A stretch of 64,000 bases of DNA from Apodospora peruviana (lineage: Eukaryota; Ascomycota; Sordariomycetes; Sordariales; Lasiosphaeriaceae), in NCBI GenBank assembly GCA_033439685.1, contig JAUEDM010000001.1, positions 868,001 to 932,000 on the forward strand, written 5' to 3'. The notes beneath the pieces are model-generated. The model was not told where the DNA came from, did no database searches, and saw only the letters and a list, made by a program, of their open reading frames with translations. Shown here in pieces: positions 15,333-27,723 of this stretch; position 1 is the first letter of the stretch, and every line of letters begins with the position of its first letter. The position numbers and the translations under genes are program-made.

Positions 15333-17172
15333 TTAATCCCACCTAGGCGTCAAGAAACCCGTCTCTCTCTGATTCGCCGCAGCCGTCTCCGCCTCGTGTG
15401 CCAGCATCTGCCTCTTGATCGTCCTCGCCTTGATCCCAACAAACAGTACCATGGCAATACCAACAGCCAAACCAGCCGACAAGAGCATCAGGTTCACCGG
15501 AATCGGGTTCCCGTTGAACGTCTTATGAAACAAGAAATCCAGCCCGGACTGCGAAAAGTTGAACAACCCCGACAGGCAAATGATGGTTCCGTACACGGTG
15601 CCAAAGGTGCGGAAGCCAAACACCTTAGCGCTGTAGTCCGACACGGCAGTATAATAGAATGGGCGGTAGAGGACAAACAGACAGATGTTGGCATAGCCGG
15701 CCCACATCTCTGGGATAATACCAAACAGTCCGATCGTGGTGGCGCACGTTACGAGCAGCACGAGCACGGTCACGGTGCGCGTGTGGTCGAGCACGACGCC
15801 GATGAAGGGGATCGATATGATGCCGCCCAGGGGCAGGGCCAGGTCGAAAAAGTTGTTGAGTTCGACGGCCTTCTCGTGCGAACTGAGAATGGCTTCGTAC
15901 TGGACGCGGATGGTGGCGACAAAGTAGTTGATTCGTGTCATTTGGATGACTATCCTAGTATTAGTAAATCTGGGCTTGAAGGCACATGGGATCGAACTTA
16001 CCAGTAAACAGACAGATCAGAATAAACCAAGGCGAGGTAATCTGTTCCCAAGCTGAAAAGGGATGCATGACGCCCCAGACACCCGAAATCTCATTCTTGC
16101 GCTCTTCCCGCTTGGCCTGCTTATCCGCCTTTGTTGATCCGAGCAGCTCCTGCACGCCCGACACCACCTCAGCGTGATGCTGCCGCTCCTCCTCCTGCAG
16201 CAAGGCAGTGTGCTCGTCGACCTGGTCATACGGCTGGGGATCCGCATATGGCTCTTCAATCTCCTCGACAAGCTCGCCCACAGTCTTGTATGACTGAGCC
16301 GGAAGCAGCGTCAGCTGCAGTACGACAATAGCAAGCGGCACGACGAGATAGCCCAAGAAAAACTTTCGGTGACCAAAGCTTCCATCTGATTTCTCGTAGA
16401 TGATGCGGTAGACCAGGAACAGAGCGCTCGACGCGTCGAAGGCACCAGTTAGAAGAGCAAGGATCAGCCCAGAGTTCCGCGGGAAGGCGTTGGACAGCTG
16501 GAAGCTCGAGATATAGGTAAAGGGGCCGCCCAGGGCGAGGAAGAGATAGCCGAAGAGGAGGCCGTCGAAGGGTATTTGTTTTTCGAAGGACATCAACAGA
16601 GCTCCAATGGTCAGAAACACACTGCCCATCAAGCCGCAGACTCGGGGGCCATAGTGATCAAGGATGGCACCAATGGGCAAGGCGGCGACATTAGTGGCAA
16701 CGGCAGCCACTGTAAACATCAAGTTCAGGTGAATTTCGATACACGTGTTCTCGCCAACTGGGTCGTCCGGAGCTGAGCAGATATCCTGGTAGGCACCTTC
16801 TTTCTTGAGGACAGGCTTGATGGCGGCATATCCAAACACAACACCGGCAGCGAACAGGCAGTATATGACGGTGGCAGTGACCTGGACTATAATGTGGGTA
16901 GATAATGATAAGCAATCAACTCTTTTTCACCTCAACTAGAAAATAAGCAAGGGGAAAGTGAATGGCGGTAACCTACGCACTCGCTTCCACTTGGGTACCT
17001 CAAAGGCGCCCACGGCCTGGACGGTCTCGAGGGTGGGCGGATCCCATGACTGCGGAAGAGGGTTGAAGCTCAGTTTCCGGGCGCGGGCCGAGGCATCTGA
17101 GCTTCTCCTGGACCTTTGGTCTGTGGGCAGAATAGCAAACGTCTCGAGCGAGGAGACGCGGTTAAGAGACAT
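15333..17172 (-). CDS. MFS transporter, FMP42 / LAT3-like
   Basis: Three exons, 17172-16977, 16886-16002 and 15949-15333, with introns of 90 nt (GTAGGT) and 52 nt (GTAAGT, branch TACTAAT), give 565 aa. The joins restore WKRVLQVTATVIYCLFAAG and LFTVIQMTRINYF, both typical of this family. About 12 transmembrane segments are visible (for example CLFAAGVVFGYAAIKPVL, TIGLFGIIPEMWAGYANICLF), with a hydrophilic central loop (residues about 290-345) rich in Glu/Lys between the two six-helix halves. The MFS signature is recognisable in ILDHYGPRVCGLMGS. The family includes yeast Fmp42 and animal LAT3/SLC43 amino-acid carriers. Substrate is unknown here; amino-acid transport is an inference from SLC43. 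Confidence 0.87.
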
Positions 17173-20100
17173 TGCTGGTATCGGGGTCTAGGATCGGGGT
17201 TTTGAGAGCGAAGTGCGGGTCCTCGGCGATGGAGCGAAGGAGGAAGAGGAGATGGAGGGTTCAGGATCCGGCAGGAAGGTAAGGTTTTGTTAAACACACA
17301 CCGAACCGACCCTGTGGTCTCAGTCTTGGGGCTTGGTGGGAAGGTGATTGTCGAGGATACCGGCTTCTGGTTCGTCAATGGCCTCTTGGAACTAGACTAG
17401 AGGGGTTGATAAGACGCTTCGCCGTGACGTAGGAAGATAAGCGTAAAGTTTTGTCGCCAAAGGCGGGGAGCTCGCGTGTGTTTTGCAGCCGCCAAGACCC
17501 GTCTGGAAGGCCTGTTTGTGGAGGAGAACCTGGAAGTTCCCCGGTTGAGATGCGGCGAGGTGAAGAAGAAGAATTCGAAGTGAAGAGCCCCGAGGAGATG
17601 GAAAGGTTGGAGTCAAAAGATGAAAGTCAAACCTCCAAAAGGGGGAACCCGAGCACCTGTACCCGAGGACCTTGAGAGCTAAGCGGGGTTCAGAGTTCTG
17701 TGTCGTGCGGAGAGAAAAAAAAGCTGTTGTCCGATGCGGCTTCCTTTTTAACCAAAGTCAACCTTGGAAGTCTCGACGATGATGCAAGGATTCAGCTTCT
17801 TGCGCATCTAGAGCATTCTCCACTGGGTGGGGTTGATTTTGGTTTTGCCTTCCCGTTGACCCGTTGTTCACGAGTCCAATTCTTCGTCTTGTCTTTCTTT
17901 TAGCTTGCAGATCTTCCCCGCCCCGCCCCGCGTAGCTCGCCCGAGAGACCGGTCCGTATCATTTGAATGCTTCAAGTTCCATAACAACTGGACATCGTAC
18001 TGCTGTTAAGATTCAATGGTCACGGGTATGGCGCAATGGGACACTATAGCTCCATCGCCATCGATGATACATCTCACATTGCCAGGATCTATGATCTGTG
18101 TAATGTATGCACGGCAGAAGTCTCCAAATTCCCCGTCCACAACCCCGCTGTGCTGCGATGCAAGGCTACCGCTGCGTCCATACTCCGATTGGCAGTTGGT
18201 CTGTCGTCTGGATCTTTTAAGACATGAAGTTCTTCAAGTCCAGCTCATTGGAGGGCTATTCAGCCTCCGGGGCCGGTCGCTACTACCGTATTCACCAACA
18301 TGCCGGGCCCGAGAGAGGAGAAAGAAAAGCCTTTTATGGAAAAAGGCATGGAGAACTGGTGGCCGGGCGAGTCCGGATGGCGGCCGCCTCCGCCGGCCTC
18401 ACTCGGCATCGGAGGCACAGTGTGGTATCAACTTATCACACATGACTGATCTGAACTTTTCGTCTTACGGGACGTGGACGTGATCGAAGGGCATTTCAAA
18501 TTTTCTTAATAGTTAAGAGCTGAGAACTGCATTCCTTCTATTCCCACAAGTGTGATATTTGGCGTTCATAGCATTTAACTCCATTGCGTAGTCCGAACAA
18601 GCGCAGCGGCTGTCTGGAGGACTGCACCCATCAGGCACAGTAGCCACGCACTATCGTCAAGTCGTCTCTCATTCGCCAACTGATGTTGGGCTAATGGATC
18701 CTTGGCTCTTTTTTTTGCGGAGACGTCCCGGACCGCGTGGCGCGCCGATTTCAGTTCCGAGTCATCTCGGCTGCGGTGCAAGAACGAATGAATTGGACAG
18801 GCGCCCAAGGGACCGGGCAGCTGCCGGGACCTGATGTTGTGCAGCAGAAACAAAATCCTTCAAAGACATTGAAGGGCAGAAGCTGTATGGCACTTCATCA
18901 TTCAGCTTTTTACGCCGGCGCAAGACTCCCAGTCCGCCAAGTTCGTCGCATTCTCGACCAACTCTAAGCTTAAAGAAGGTTCAAATTCCCGACGGGACGG
19001 AGAATCAGAACAAAGAAGAGAACATCTCCAGTGTGCAACCCTACCTATTCCAAGCCGCGACAACAATGACATTGCCCATCCAAACAGGCGAAGGATTCCG
19101 ATTCCACCTCAGTTAACCCCGTAGCGGGTAGCCTTCAACAGAAAGATGGACAGCCGTGAAAGAACCTAGGATTCCGATTGGCCCGATATTTCATCGTTAC
19201 ACCACTATGCAGTCTGCAGAACAGAATAGCATCTGAACCTGATGGATGCACCATTCCTTGGTGGCGAATTGACCCGACAATGCTGACGAGGCTGATGAAA
19301 AAGAAAAGAGCAGTCCATAAGGTCCAAGAGCTGAACAGCTGCAGGCGAGAGACGAGAAGAATGATGCAAAGGTCTTTCTTGCTGGGAGATGTCCAAAAAT
19401 AACCACCCCCGGACTTGATATCGTCTGACCGGAGAGCGGCGCTTTGGGCGGAAATCACTGCAAGAGCAAGCCTCTCCATCTCCAAAGCCCCTCCGCCATC
19501 TCCATCGATGGTAACGCTGTGGACGGCCAGCAGGGGACCGGCGAGGAGACAAGTCAGTGCGGGATTGCGGGACCTGACTGCACTACTGTTGCGTTGCTAT
19601 GAGTGCGGAGATCCAAGAGGGCGTCTTTTGCGCCCCCATCCATGATCCCGCATGCCAATGTCGGTCAAGGCAGCCCAAGTGGTCAGGTCTCGGCAGCCCT
19701 CAATATATGCTTATATGCTTTCTCACGACCCAGCATGAAGCCGACAAGGTCGTCAAACACAAAGCGTCGACAAGCGTCGAAAGCCTGTGAACGGAGCGTT
19801 GCACTGGGGGCTGCTAGGCTTCGATATCGAGGCAAAAAGATCCAATGCCGAGGCCACAACCGCCGACCACACATGAACAGTGTAAGTGTAGGGCGCTTGC
19901 AGGCCTCCTTCAATGGTCCATGGCCAACCTGGGCCCTCTTTGGTCTCCAAACCGGCTAAGCGCCCGCCGGATGAGGCCAATCACCGTCGCCGAGTCCATG
20001 GAGCTTCTTGCTCTGGGCTGCCTACGTGCGCACTCCCAAGTGCCGCCGCCGCTGGACGTTGCTCTCCCGTCCCACCCGGTCCCCCGTCGAAGCAGTGAAC

Positions 20101-20633
20101 CCCCCTGCCCGTCCCTCCCGCCGCCCATGTCATGTCAGGTCGTAAGGTCGCAGGGTGCAGCAGTCTGGCCTGCGTATCTGGCCGCATATTGACCTCCCTC
20201 TCCCGTGCTCGTGCTGACTGGGCCTCGACTTGCGTCTCTGACCTGACGGTTTTTTGTTTCACCTTCTTTTTGCTTACCTCCCTCCAAACAGCTTCACTTC
20301 TGCGCTTGTTCGCGGCAGTCTTGTGCACCGCATCTTGACCAACGTCCTCTGGCCTGTCTCATCGTCCACAGCCTCACCCATTATCGCCGACGTCGAGAGA
20401 GGGGTTTTGGCTTGTTGAAGGAGCCTTGGCAGGACATCTCATCCCAACCCCGCGCCCGAACGCTGAATCCCAGCTCCCTTCACCCCAAGCAAGACACACA
20501 AAGGTTCTTTGAAGCTCCAAAAATAACCTTTGTGCTGTGCGTCATTCCCGCCTGCATCAACCACTGCCGTCGTCGCCGCAGCGCTGTCATCTTCGCCAGT
20601 CGATCGCCAACTCACGGCGCCGACAGAGCTAGA
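17173..20633. other. 3.5-kb divergent intergenic region, no gene seen
   Basis: Lies between the start codons of the MFS transporter (minus) and the WW/PhoD gene (plus). All ORFs are short, overlap one another on both strands, and show no domain, signal peptide or usable splice pattern. The last ~200 bp before 20634 is CT/AC-rich and open in frame with the downstream gene but lacks an ATG, fitting a 5' leader. Nothing else could be supported. Confidence 0.5.
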
Positions 20634-23600
20634 ATGGCGAATCGATCTCGCGATGTGCCCGACGACGAGCTCTTCATGAGCCGCCCGGGCCCTGCTGCCG
20701 AGGACTGCGACAGCCCGACTGTCGAGCCGTTGCGGATATTCAAACCCGCGAGCCCAAAGCCGGCATCCGACCGCTTCAAGTTTCCGGCACCACCGTCCTC
20801 GTCCGCCAGCTCGTCGTCCGCATCTAAGCCATCTGTCGCAGCTCTACCCCCGTTGCCGTCTTTCCCCTCGTTTGGTGGGGCTTCAAGCTCCGCCGCGCCC
20901 TTGCCATACCCCTCAGACGAGGATCACAGGAAACAATCCCCGAAGCCTGCGTCCCGTCTCCCCTATCCCGATGACGCGCGCCGGCCATCGCCTGCGAACA
21001 GGATATATACTAGCCCCCCGCCCGAGGTCTCACGCCCCCCGGTCAACACATCGCCGCGCCTAAATATGAGCCCGGTCGACAAGAAGCCTGGTCTCGGGGA
21101 GAGACGTGGGGCAGCCCCAAAGCCGCTCCAGAGCCCCGACAGCCCTGGTGATGATAAAGACGAGCTGTTTGCGAGGCCTCTTAGGAACCCGCCCGCAGCA
21201 GCAGCTCCTACCCCTGCGGCCAAGATATCTAATGCGTATCAGCAAAAGTCTTACTACCCTCCGCCTGGTAACTCTGGTCGCCAGAACTCGGGTAGCCTTC
21301 AGGAGTCAAACCTTAGCTCCAACATCAACCGTTTCTCATCCACTGCCTCTACATCGACGACCCGTGCTAGTCGTGGGTCGCCTCCCCCTCCAGAAACGCC
21401 CATTCTCGGGCCGGGCTCGATACCTGGTGGAGGGATTGAGGCAAGATATGCCGCCGCAGGCATTTCTGGGACTGCGACTCTTACCAGTCTCCAGGCTCAA
21501 AGTGCCGCCGCTCAGTCGCGGCTGGCGCAGTATGGTGGGCAACCGCCTCAGGCGCAACCACAACCGGCTCGCCCGTGGACGCCGACTGAATCTCCCGATC
21601 AGCAGCCATTTGGCCCGCCTACGGTGTATCAGGGAGGCGAAGTGGTGTCTACCCCCACACCTCCGCAGCAGAATCCCGCTTTCAACCTCCCTGCGAACCC
21701 GAATCCAGCCTCCTCCACACAGGCGCCGGCCGGATCTAGCCTTCAAGTGAGTGTTCTGGAGCAGGATTTCCAGCGCATGCAGGCTTCCACACCCCCACCT
21801 GCATATAGCAGCGTGAACACGAGTGCCGGATCGTCGTATCCCAACGAGAAGGGCCGGCCGGCTCAGGCAAGCTCCAGTTCGAATGCAAACCCGGCGCCAA
21901 ACCCGGGCACACATCCCGCAGTTGCAAATCAAAGCCCGCAACCGGGTCCAGCACATGCAGTCCCGACCGCCCAGTCATCCATACACAAGCCGAAGCCGGT
22001 TGCTGCCACTCCTGCTCCGGCGCAACATCCTGGCCATCCGGCATTTGCCAACGAGAACAAGCTAGAGCCGGGCCCGCAGAACGGACAGCCGGGGCTCACG
22101 CATACGCCTTCACTCCTAGCCGCGGCCTCATCGCCGCCGCCGTTGCCCGAGGGATGGATCGCTCACCTGGACCAAAATTCCGGGCAGTACTACTATATCC
22201 ACCTCGCGACCCAAGCTACCCAATGGGAGTTCCCCAAGGGTCCGACACCCATCTTTCACGAGGCTGCTCCGCTGTCGCCTACCGCGTCGACTTATGGCAA
22301 CCCTCTAGCATCGCCGTTCCTGGGCGGCGGCAAAGCAGCGCTTGCCTCGCCGGGACTATACCCGCAGACACCCGGCTATGCCGAGAGCATAATGAGCGTT
22401 GCCGCTTCGGCGACCCCTTCGACGGCAGGATTCACGGGACCGCCGCCGAGCGCTGGCGTCGACATGTACAAGATCATGCCCACAAACGGCGTGTACTTTG
22501 GACCATACCTGCGCTACGTAAACATGGACCTGGAGAGAGGCGTCTGGCTCGGAAGCATCCTGATTGTCAGCGACGCGCCGCAGCCCCCGACGATTCACAT
22601 CCACCTGAGCGTCGACCTGTCGCCGAATCCGCGCCAGCTGATCCCGCACAACATCTTCACGCACCAGAGATGGACGTTTTGGAAATACGATCTGGACCTG
22701 CAGATGTCGGAGCACGGCACGGAACGGTGGACGTACGCCGTGACCTCGCACCTCGGCTGCACGCGGTACGAGTTTATCGTGGCGGGTCGCTACGAGACGG
22801 GCTGGCGCATGATTGCGCACTCGGGCAACGACTTCTCGCCGGCCACGAACCAGAACGAGCGCGCCAAGCTGGGTGGTATCGGGTTCATGTGGAAGGACAT
22901 TCTGCAGAAGAACGTCGAGTGCGGCGGCTTTCATGTCCAGCTTGGGCTGGGTGATCAGATTTATGGTGATCGGTTGTGGCGAGAGGTGCCGCTCTTGAGG
23001 CAGTGGTTGGGCATGCAGGGACGGGAGAACCGCAAGAATGCGCCGTGGACGGCGAGGCACGAGGAGGATGTGTCGCATGCGTATTTCCATTACTATACCA
23101 GTCATTTTGACCAGCCGTTTATGCGGGAGGCGTTTGCGCAGATTCCGCATGTGCTGCAGATTGATGATCACGATATGTAAGTTTTTTATCTAAGACTGGC
23201 CGAATGATTGTTTGAAACTAATGAATCTTTTCGCAAACAGATTCGACGGCTTCGGCTCGTATCCGGATTACATGCAGTCGTCGGCCATCTTCAAGAACAT
23301 CGGCCGCATTGCCATCGAGATGTACCTGCTTTTCCAGCACCACACGACGGTCGAGATCTTGAGGAACGTCAGCTCAGACCTGGACCTGTTCACCGTCACG
23401 GGCGCGGGCTGGCACTTTGTTAAGTACTTGGGGCCTGCGGTCGTGGTCGTCGGGCCGGACTGCCGATCGGAGCGGACGCAGAGCCGAGTGCTGGCCGGGC
23501 CGACCTACCAGGGCTTTTTCCCCAAGGTGGCGGTGCTGCCGCCCAGCGTGCAGCACTGCATCTGGATGCTGTCGGTGCCGGTCATCTACCCGCGCCTCGA

Positions 23601-24492
23601 GACGGTTGAGACGCTGGCCAACACGTTTGCCACGGGCAAGAAGGCGGTCAATACGACGTATAATATTTTGGGCAAAGTGACCAGTTCGGTGGCGGGTGTC
23701 GTGGGAGGTAAGGAGATGGTCGCGCACGGGTTCAAGGAGGTCAAGCGCGCCGTGGGCAAGTCGGGGCTCATGGGTAACGCGCTGAACCAGTTTGGCGAGC
23801 TTGAGATTGCGGAGGAGTTGAAGGATCTGTGGACGCACGAGTCCAAGGATCTGGAGAGGACGTACCTGATCAGGACACTGCAGGGGATCGCGCAGCAGAA
23901 GGGTATCCGGATGACGTTTTTGTCTGGAGGTATGTTGTCGCTCACCCCCTTAAATTCCCATTATATACAGAAGCTGATATTTTTGGGGTCAATAGATGTA
24001 AGCTGCTGCGGCGCCGGCCTCGTTCACGATCCGTCCCACCCAAGCGACCACAAGACCATGTACCAAATCATTACAAGTCCTGTCGTCGCCGCGCCGGCGG
24101 GTAACTATCTCATGAAGATGCTGCACAACAATAAGCTGCTTTATGTTCCTGCCAACGGCCACAAGTCGACCAACGAGGTCAGCGACACCAAGGAGGACAT
24201 GATGGAGATCTTCCATACCGACGCTTCTGGGACAGCCCGCGAACACAAGAAACTGATGGCCAGGAGGAACTATGTTGCTATCGTGGCGTACGACCCCGAC
24301 GCGGCGAACGGTGGTGCCACAGGAGCAAATGGGTCGCAGTATGCTGCTAGTGTGGCCAGTGGGCAGAGCGGGAATAATGGACTCAGTAAATTGAGTTTGG
24401 CGGTGGATTTTGTTGTGCAAGGCGATGGTGCGTTTACGAGTACCACCAAGTATGGGCCTGTTATTGTGCCGCATTTGGAGTTTGGTCATTAA
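20634..24492 (+). CDS. WW-domain PhoD-like metallophosphatase
   Basis: Exons are 20634-23176, 23241-23929 and 23996-24492, with introns of 64 nt (GTAAGT) and 66 nt (GTATGT), giving 1242 aa. The first ~500 residues are disordered and rich in Pro, Ser, Ala and Gln. A WW domain follows at about 503-537 (LPEGWIAHLDQNSGQYYYIH, second Trp in TQWEFP), a module that binds proline-rich ligands. The rest is a PhoD-like phosphatase domain with GDQIYGDRLW and DDHDMFDGFGSYPD (the latter spans intron 1 as DHD-IFDGFG), which carry likely metal-binding aspartates and histidines, plus GAGLVHDPSHPSDHKTMYQI near the end. This WW-PhoD fusion is a known fungal architecture. There is no signal peptide, so it is probably intracellular; the substrate is unknown. 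The ATG is the first in frame. Confidence 0.9.
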
Positions 24493-24840
24493 ATTTCTTT
24501 TGAGAGAGAGAGTACTGTGGTTGGTTGTTTGGATGTTTGGAGAGTCTATGGTTGACATATACCTTGGTGTTCTTTTTGAGTGAGTGACTGGTTGGTTTGA
24601 TGATGTTAAACGAAACTTATTTTTACTCATATATACCTTCTTATTTTACATATCTCTCTCTTGGGACACTGATGTCGGTTTTTGGAGGTTGTGTTTGTTT
24701 TGTTTGGAGATAGGTAATCTTAGCCCATGATACTCTAATGAAGACACCCCTTTATTTTGCTACTACCTACCTTTTTTCTCGATGCCTATATACGAAAGTA
24801 GGTAGATAAATATTATTCATACACCGCTATGCGCTTAGGC
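24493..24840. other. 3' flank of the PhoD gene, no gene seen
   Basis: AT-rich DNA between the stop of the WW/PhoD gene and the 3' end of the LINE relic. It contains a short GAGAGAGAGAG run just after the stop and ACCTACC/GTAGGT tracts near 24760-24805. No ORF of note. Confidence 0.5.
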
Positions 24841-26395
24841 GTGTCGGACCCTCAAACTATTTACTGTACAGGAAAACCGTACCCTTACGGGTCGGGTGAA
24901 AAACCGGCACCGACAGTCAAGGAACACATCAGTGACTGAGCCTGTGAATACAAAAGAAGAAGGCCCCCTGTCCTTCGATGGAGGGGGTCTTAAACCGCCG
25001 ACTCCAACTCTAGCTTCCTTGCCAGATTTTACATTGGTAATCTTCCCGCATCCATCAGCCAGCTCATGATCCTTCTCGTTAGCCGTGCAGCTGGAGGATC
25101 AATGCCCTGGAGGACAGAGTGAAAGTCCCGTCGAGTCCGAATCTCTGCTCTCTCCCATCTTCGGCTCAACGGTGGGGCCGAACACCACATGACCAGGTGT
25201 TCGACGGTCTCGCGCCATTCTCCGCACTCACAAAATGGCGTTATAACGTTTGGAACTCCCCGCTTAAACAGGAAGTCCCGGAGCCCTATATCGCCGGTTC
25301 GAATTTGGACCAGTAGTGAACTTTTTGCCTTGTTGAGGCCTTCGTGTCTTTTGAGTGTCTTATCTCTAAAGATAGTCTTTTTCTGGTGGTCTAGATCGTC
25401 CGCCGGCCTCGTCGTTGCCCGGCCGTTCCGTTCCCTTAACCACCTCTCCCTCCATGCCTCCTCTACCACCCCATCCGTATCGTTGGTTCCCTTGGTCCAG
25501 GCTGCGATCGTTATAGCGGCTTGCTCTACCGCTGTTGGTCTCTGTGGTCCGATAGCTTGTTTTCGGCGTCTCTTGCCTCTCCTCGATGTGAACCTCTGGT
25601 ATAGCTTGGCGCAGGGCTTGTTGATGATGCTCTCTGAGGTCTTCATTCCTCCTTGGCCATCCTCGAGGGAGGGATTTTGCAGCCGGGTTTCAAAGTCTGC
25701 CAGTCGCTTGTTCAGGTACAGATCCAATGGCGGCACCCACGTTTCGGTTTCGAGATTGCGGATTGGCGTTGACTTGAACGTCCCTGCTACTGTTCGTAAG
25801 CATTTATTCTGGGCTTTTGTGAGCGTCTTAGTGATCCCTCTTGTCTCTGGTTTGCCTCATTTTCTGGTGGGAATGTGGAATGACGATGCACCGTAGGCTA
25901 TTGCTGACCGGATGTCCTTGGAGTACACCTCTCGTGCTTTGGCTAGTCCCAGTCCCCATGTCTTCGCCGCAATTTTTGTCAAGGCAAAGCTCTGGGTTCT
26001 GAGTTTTCTTTCCACTTCACCGAGATGAGGCTTCCAGTCCAGTTCCAGTCCAGCCAGACTCCTAGAAATCGGGCCGAGGCTACTGGCTTTACTGGAATGG
26101 TCCCTCTTCCCGGTTGGGCAAGACTTAGCTGGTCAGTCCACTGTTTCCTTCCCTTATTGAAATGAATCAGTTCGCTCTTTTCTGGGCCAAAGGCCATCCC
26201 CCGAGTCTCTGCCCACTGTAGGCATGTCTTCCAGGCTGCCTCCAGCTCTCTGACGTTTGTCTCTGGATCTCGGCCAAAGACAATAAGGTTGGTGTCATCT
26301 GCGAACCCCGCTATTGACAAGTGTGGGTGTTGGTTAGGTAGATAAATAAACAAGTCGTCGATTGCTAAACTCCTTGTGTTCTGTCGGTGAAGACC
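24841..26395 (-). mobile_element. 5'-truncated Tad-like LINE (non-LTR retrotransposon) relic
   Basis: On the minus strand this insertion holds only the 3' part of a LINE ORF2. Reverse-transcriptase block C (AGFADDTNLI, with the FADD active site) lies near the left end of the reading frame at about 26310, then the thumb/connection, and a C-terminal zinc-knuckle-like motif C-x-C-x7-H-x4-C (CECGEWRETVEHLVMWC). About 180 bp of 3' UTR follows. No upstream RT blocks, endonuclease or ORF1 are present, the usual outcome of incomplete target-primed reverse transcription. The ends are approximate; target-site duplications were not identified. Confidence 0.8.
25029..26353 (-). pseudogene. LINE ORF2 fragment with one stop and one frameshift
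   Basis: The coding remains read as one protein apart from two lesions. First, an 11-bp tandem duplication (unit AACTGGACTGG on the minus strand, within about 26033-26055) shifts the frame between FLGVWLDW and KPHLGEVERKL. Second, an in-frame TGA at about 25860 sits in HIPTRK-stop-GKPETRG, where related elements read through. Downstream, LTKAQNKCLRTVAGTFKS and the PPLDLYLNKRLADFE motif are intact to the stop at 25029. An RNase H domain with a DGS motif was not seen between the thumb and the zinc knuckle. The low lesion count suggests a fairly recent insertion. Confidence 0.75.
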
Positions 26396-26785
26396 AGCGG
26401 ATACCTGGTGATGCTGTGTGTTCTTTTCTTTTCTTTTGCCATTGTGCTCTCGTCAATACGGTTGATAAGACAGGTAGAGATGCATAGATAACAAATAGTA
26501 GACTCTAATAGGTCCGATGAATCAAGTTAAGCCAGGTACTTTTCCTTGCCCGCTCCTCCCAACGATATGCCTGCTTGCTTTCTTCGCAGATCGCTAATAC
26601 CTGAGCTGGAAAGAACCAAAATCTCCTCCCTACCTCTACACCTCCGGTTTTCTCCTTATTAGTTTGGCTTGTCTATCACTAAAGGAGACAACAACCTGGT
26701 AATCTCATCCCCCTCTTAAAAAGAAGATATGATCTTTCCACTCCCCGTCTTTTCCTTCTTCTTTGGAGTCTTTTCCGCCCATCTC
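26396..26785. other. Intergenic, no gene seen
   Basis: About 390 bp between the truncated end of the LINE relic and the stop codon of the phosphomannomutase gene. It must contain the latter's 3' UTR. No ORF of note. Confidence 0.5.
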
Positions 26786-27723
26786 CTACTCAAGACCAAA
26801 AAGCTCCTTGATCTGGGCCATGGTATCCTCCGGCCCGGTGACCGTGTGTCCCACGGTCCGTGGATCCGAGAAGATCTCATGATCATTACCGCCGACCATG
26901 GTCTTGTCGCCGAAAAAGTGCACGGTCGTGTACTCGATGCCGCCCTCCTTCTTGGCCTCGTTCTCGAGGTGCTTGAGGCAGTACGTCTTGTCCCAGCCAG
27001 TGGGGAACACATCGAACGAGATCTGGCCACCAATCGCGAATCTATTTTTGCTTGTCGGTCAGTCATCCAATCACAACCTCCAGAGAGTTTACATACGTAA
27101 GACCCAAATGCCCAAACTTCTCCTGCAACTTCGCAACAAACTCCTTGCGAACACCAGCCTTCTTGTCATATGCCTCGAATTCTAGGCGCTCGGGATTGCT
27201 CGCGTTACGACCGATAGGAGACACATTAACCATGCCGTTGCGGAACTCGACAAATGTACCCCGCTTGATAGGAATGTCGAGGTCGGCGATGTAGTGCAGG
27301 ATGAACTTGACCAGCTCTTTGTATTTCTCTTCGCCGAGCCACTTGATGAAGTTGTCCGACGCCAACTGTTGGCCCATCTTGTATGCGGTAAGACCGTTTT
27401 CCGAAAAACAAAAGTCGAAGAGCGTGGTCACGTTGACGCCGCCGGCCGGGTCGCCGAGCTGTTCCTGCTGTTTCACCAAATCGGAGCCGCCGACGAAACC
27501 AATGGCGACTTTTTGCCGGAGCCGGGTCAGGAGGTTAAGCATTTCGGGGGAGGCGTCCTACATACAGGATGGGGAAGAGGTTAGTTTTAGGGGGTTGTGG
27601 GGAAGGTGAAGGGGAGGGAAGAGGGTGGCTTACGAGACGCGCGGGTGTGAGGGTGCCGTCGACATCGAAGAGGACGATGGTGTTCTTGATCTCGCGCTCG
27701 GTGAGGGGCGGGTAGGAGGCCAT
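26786..27723 (-). CDS. sec53: Phosphomannomutase
   Basis: Three exons, 27723-27634, 27557-27097 and 27041-26786, with introns of 76 nt (GTAAGC) and 55 nt (GTATGT), give 268 aa, the normal length of the eukaryotic PMM/Sec53 family. The HAD-type catalytic motif DVDGTLTPAR is near the N-terminus. GFVGGSDLVKQQEQLG, ENGLTAYKMG, the substrate-binding NGMVNVSPIGRNAS and FGDKTMVGGNDHEIF are all present. The second splice restores LGLTFAIGGQISFDVFPTGWDKTY. The enzyme interconverts mannose-6-phosphate and mannose-1-phosphate, feeding GDP-mannose for N-glycans, GPI anchors and mannan in the cytosol. No lesion was seen. Yeast names are SEC53 and ALG4. Confidence 0.96.

Noticed and set aside
22356..23171. 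271-codon ORF on the minus strand
   Set aside because: Antisense shadow of the conserved PhoD domain coding region.
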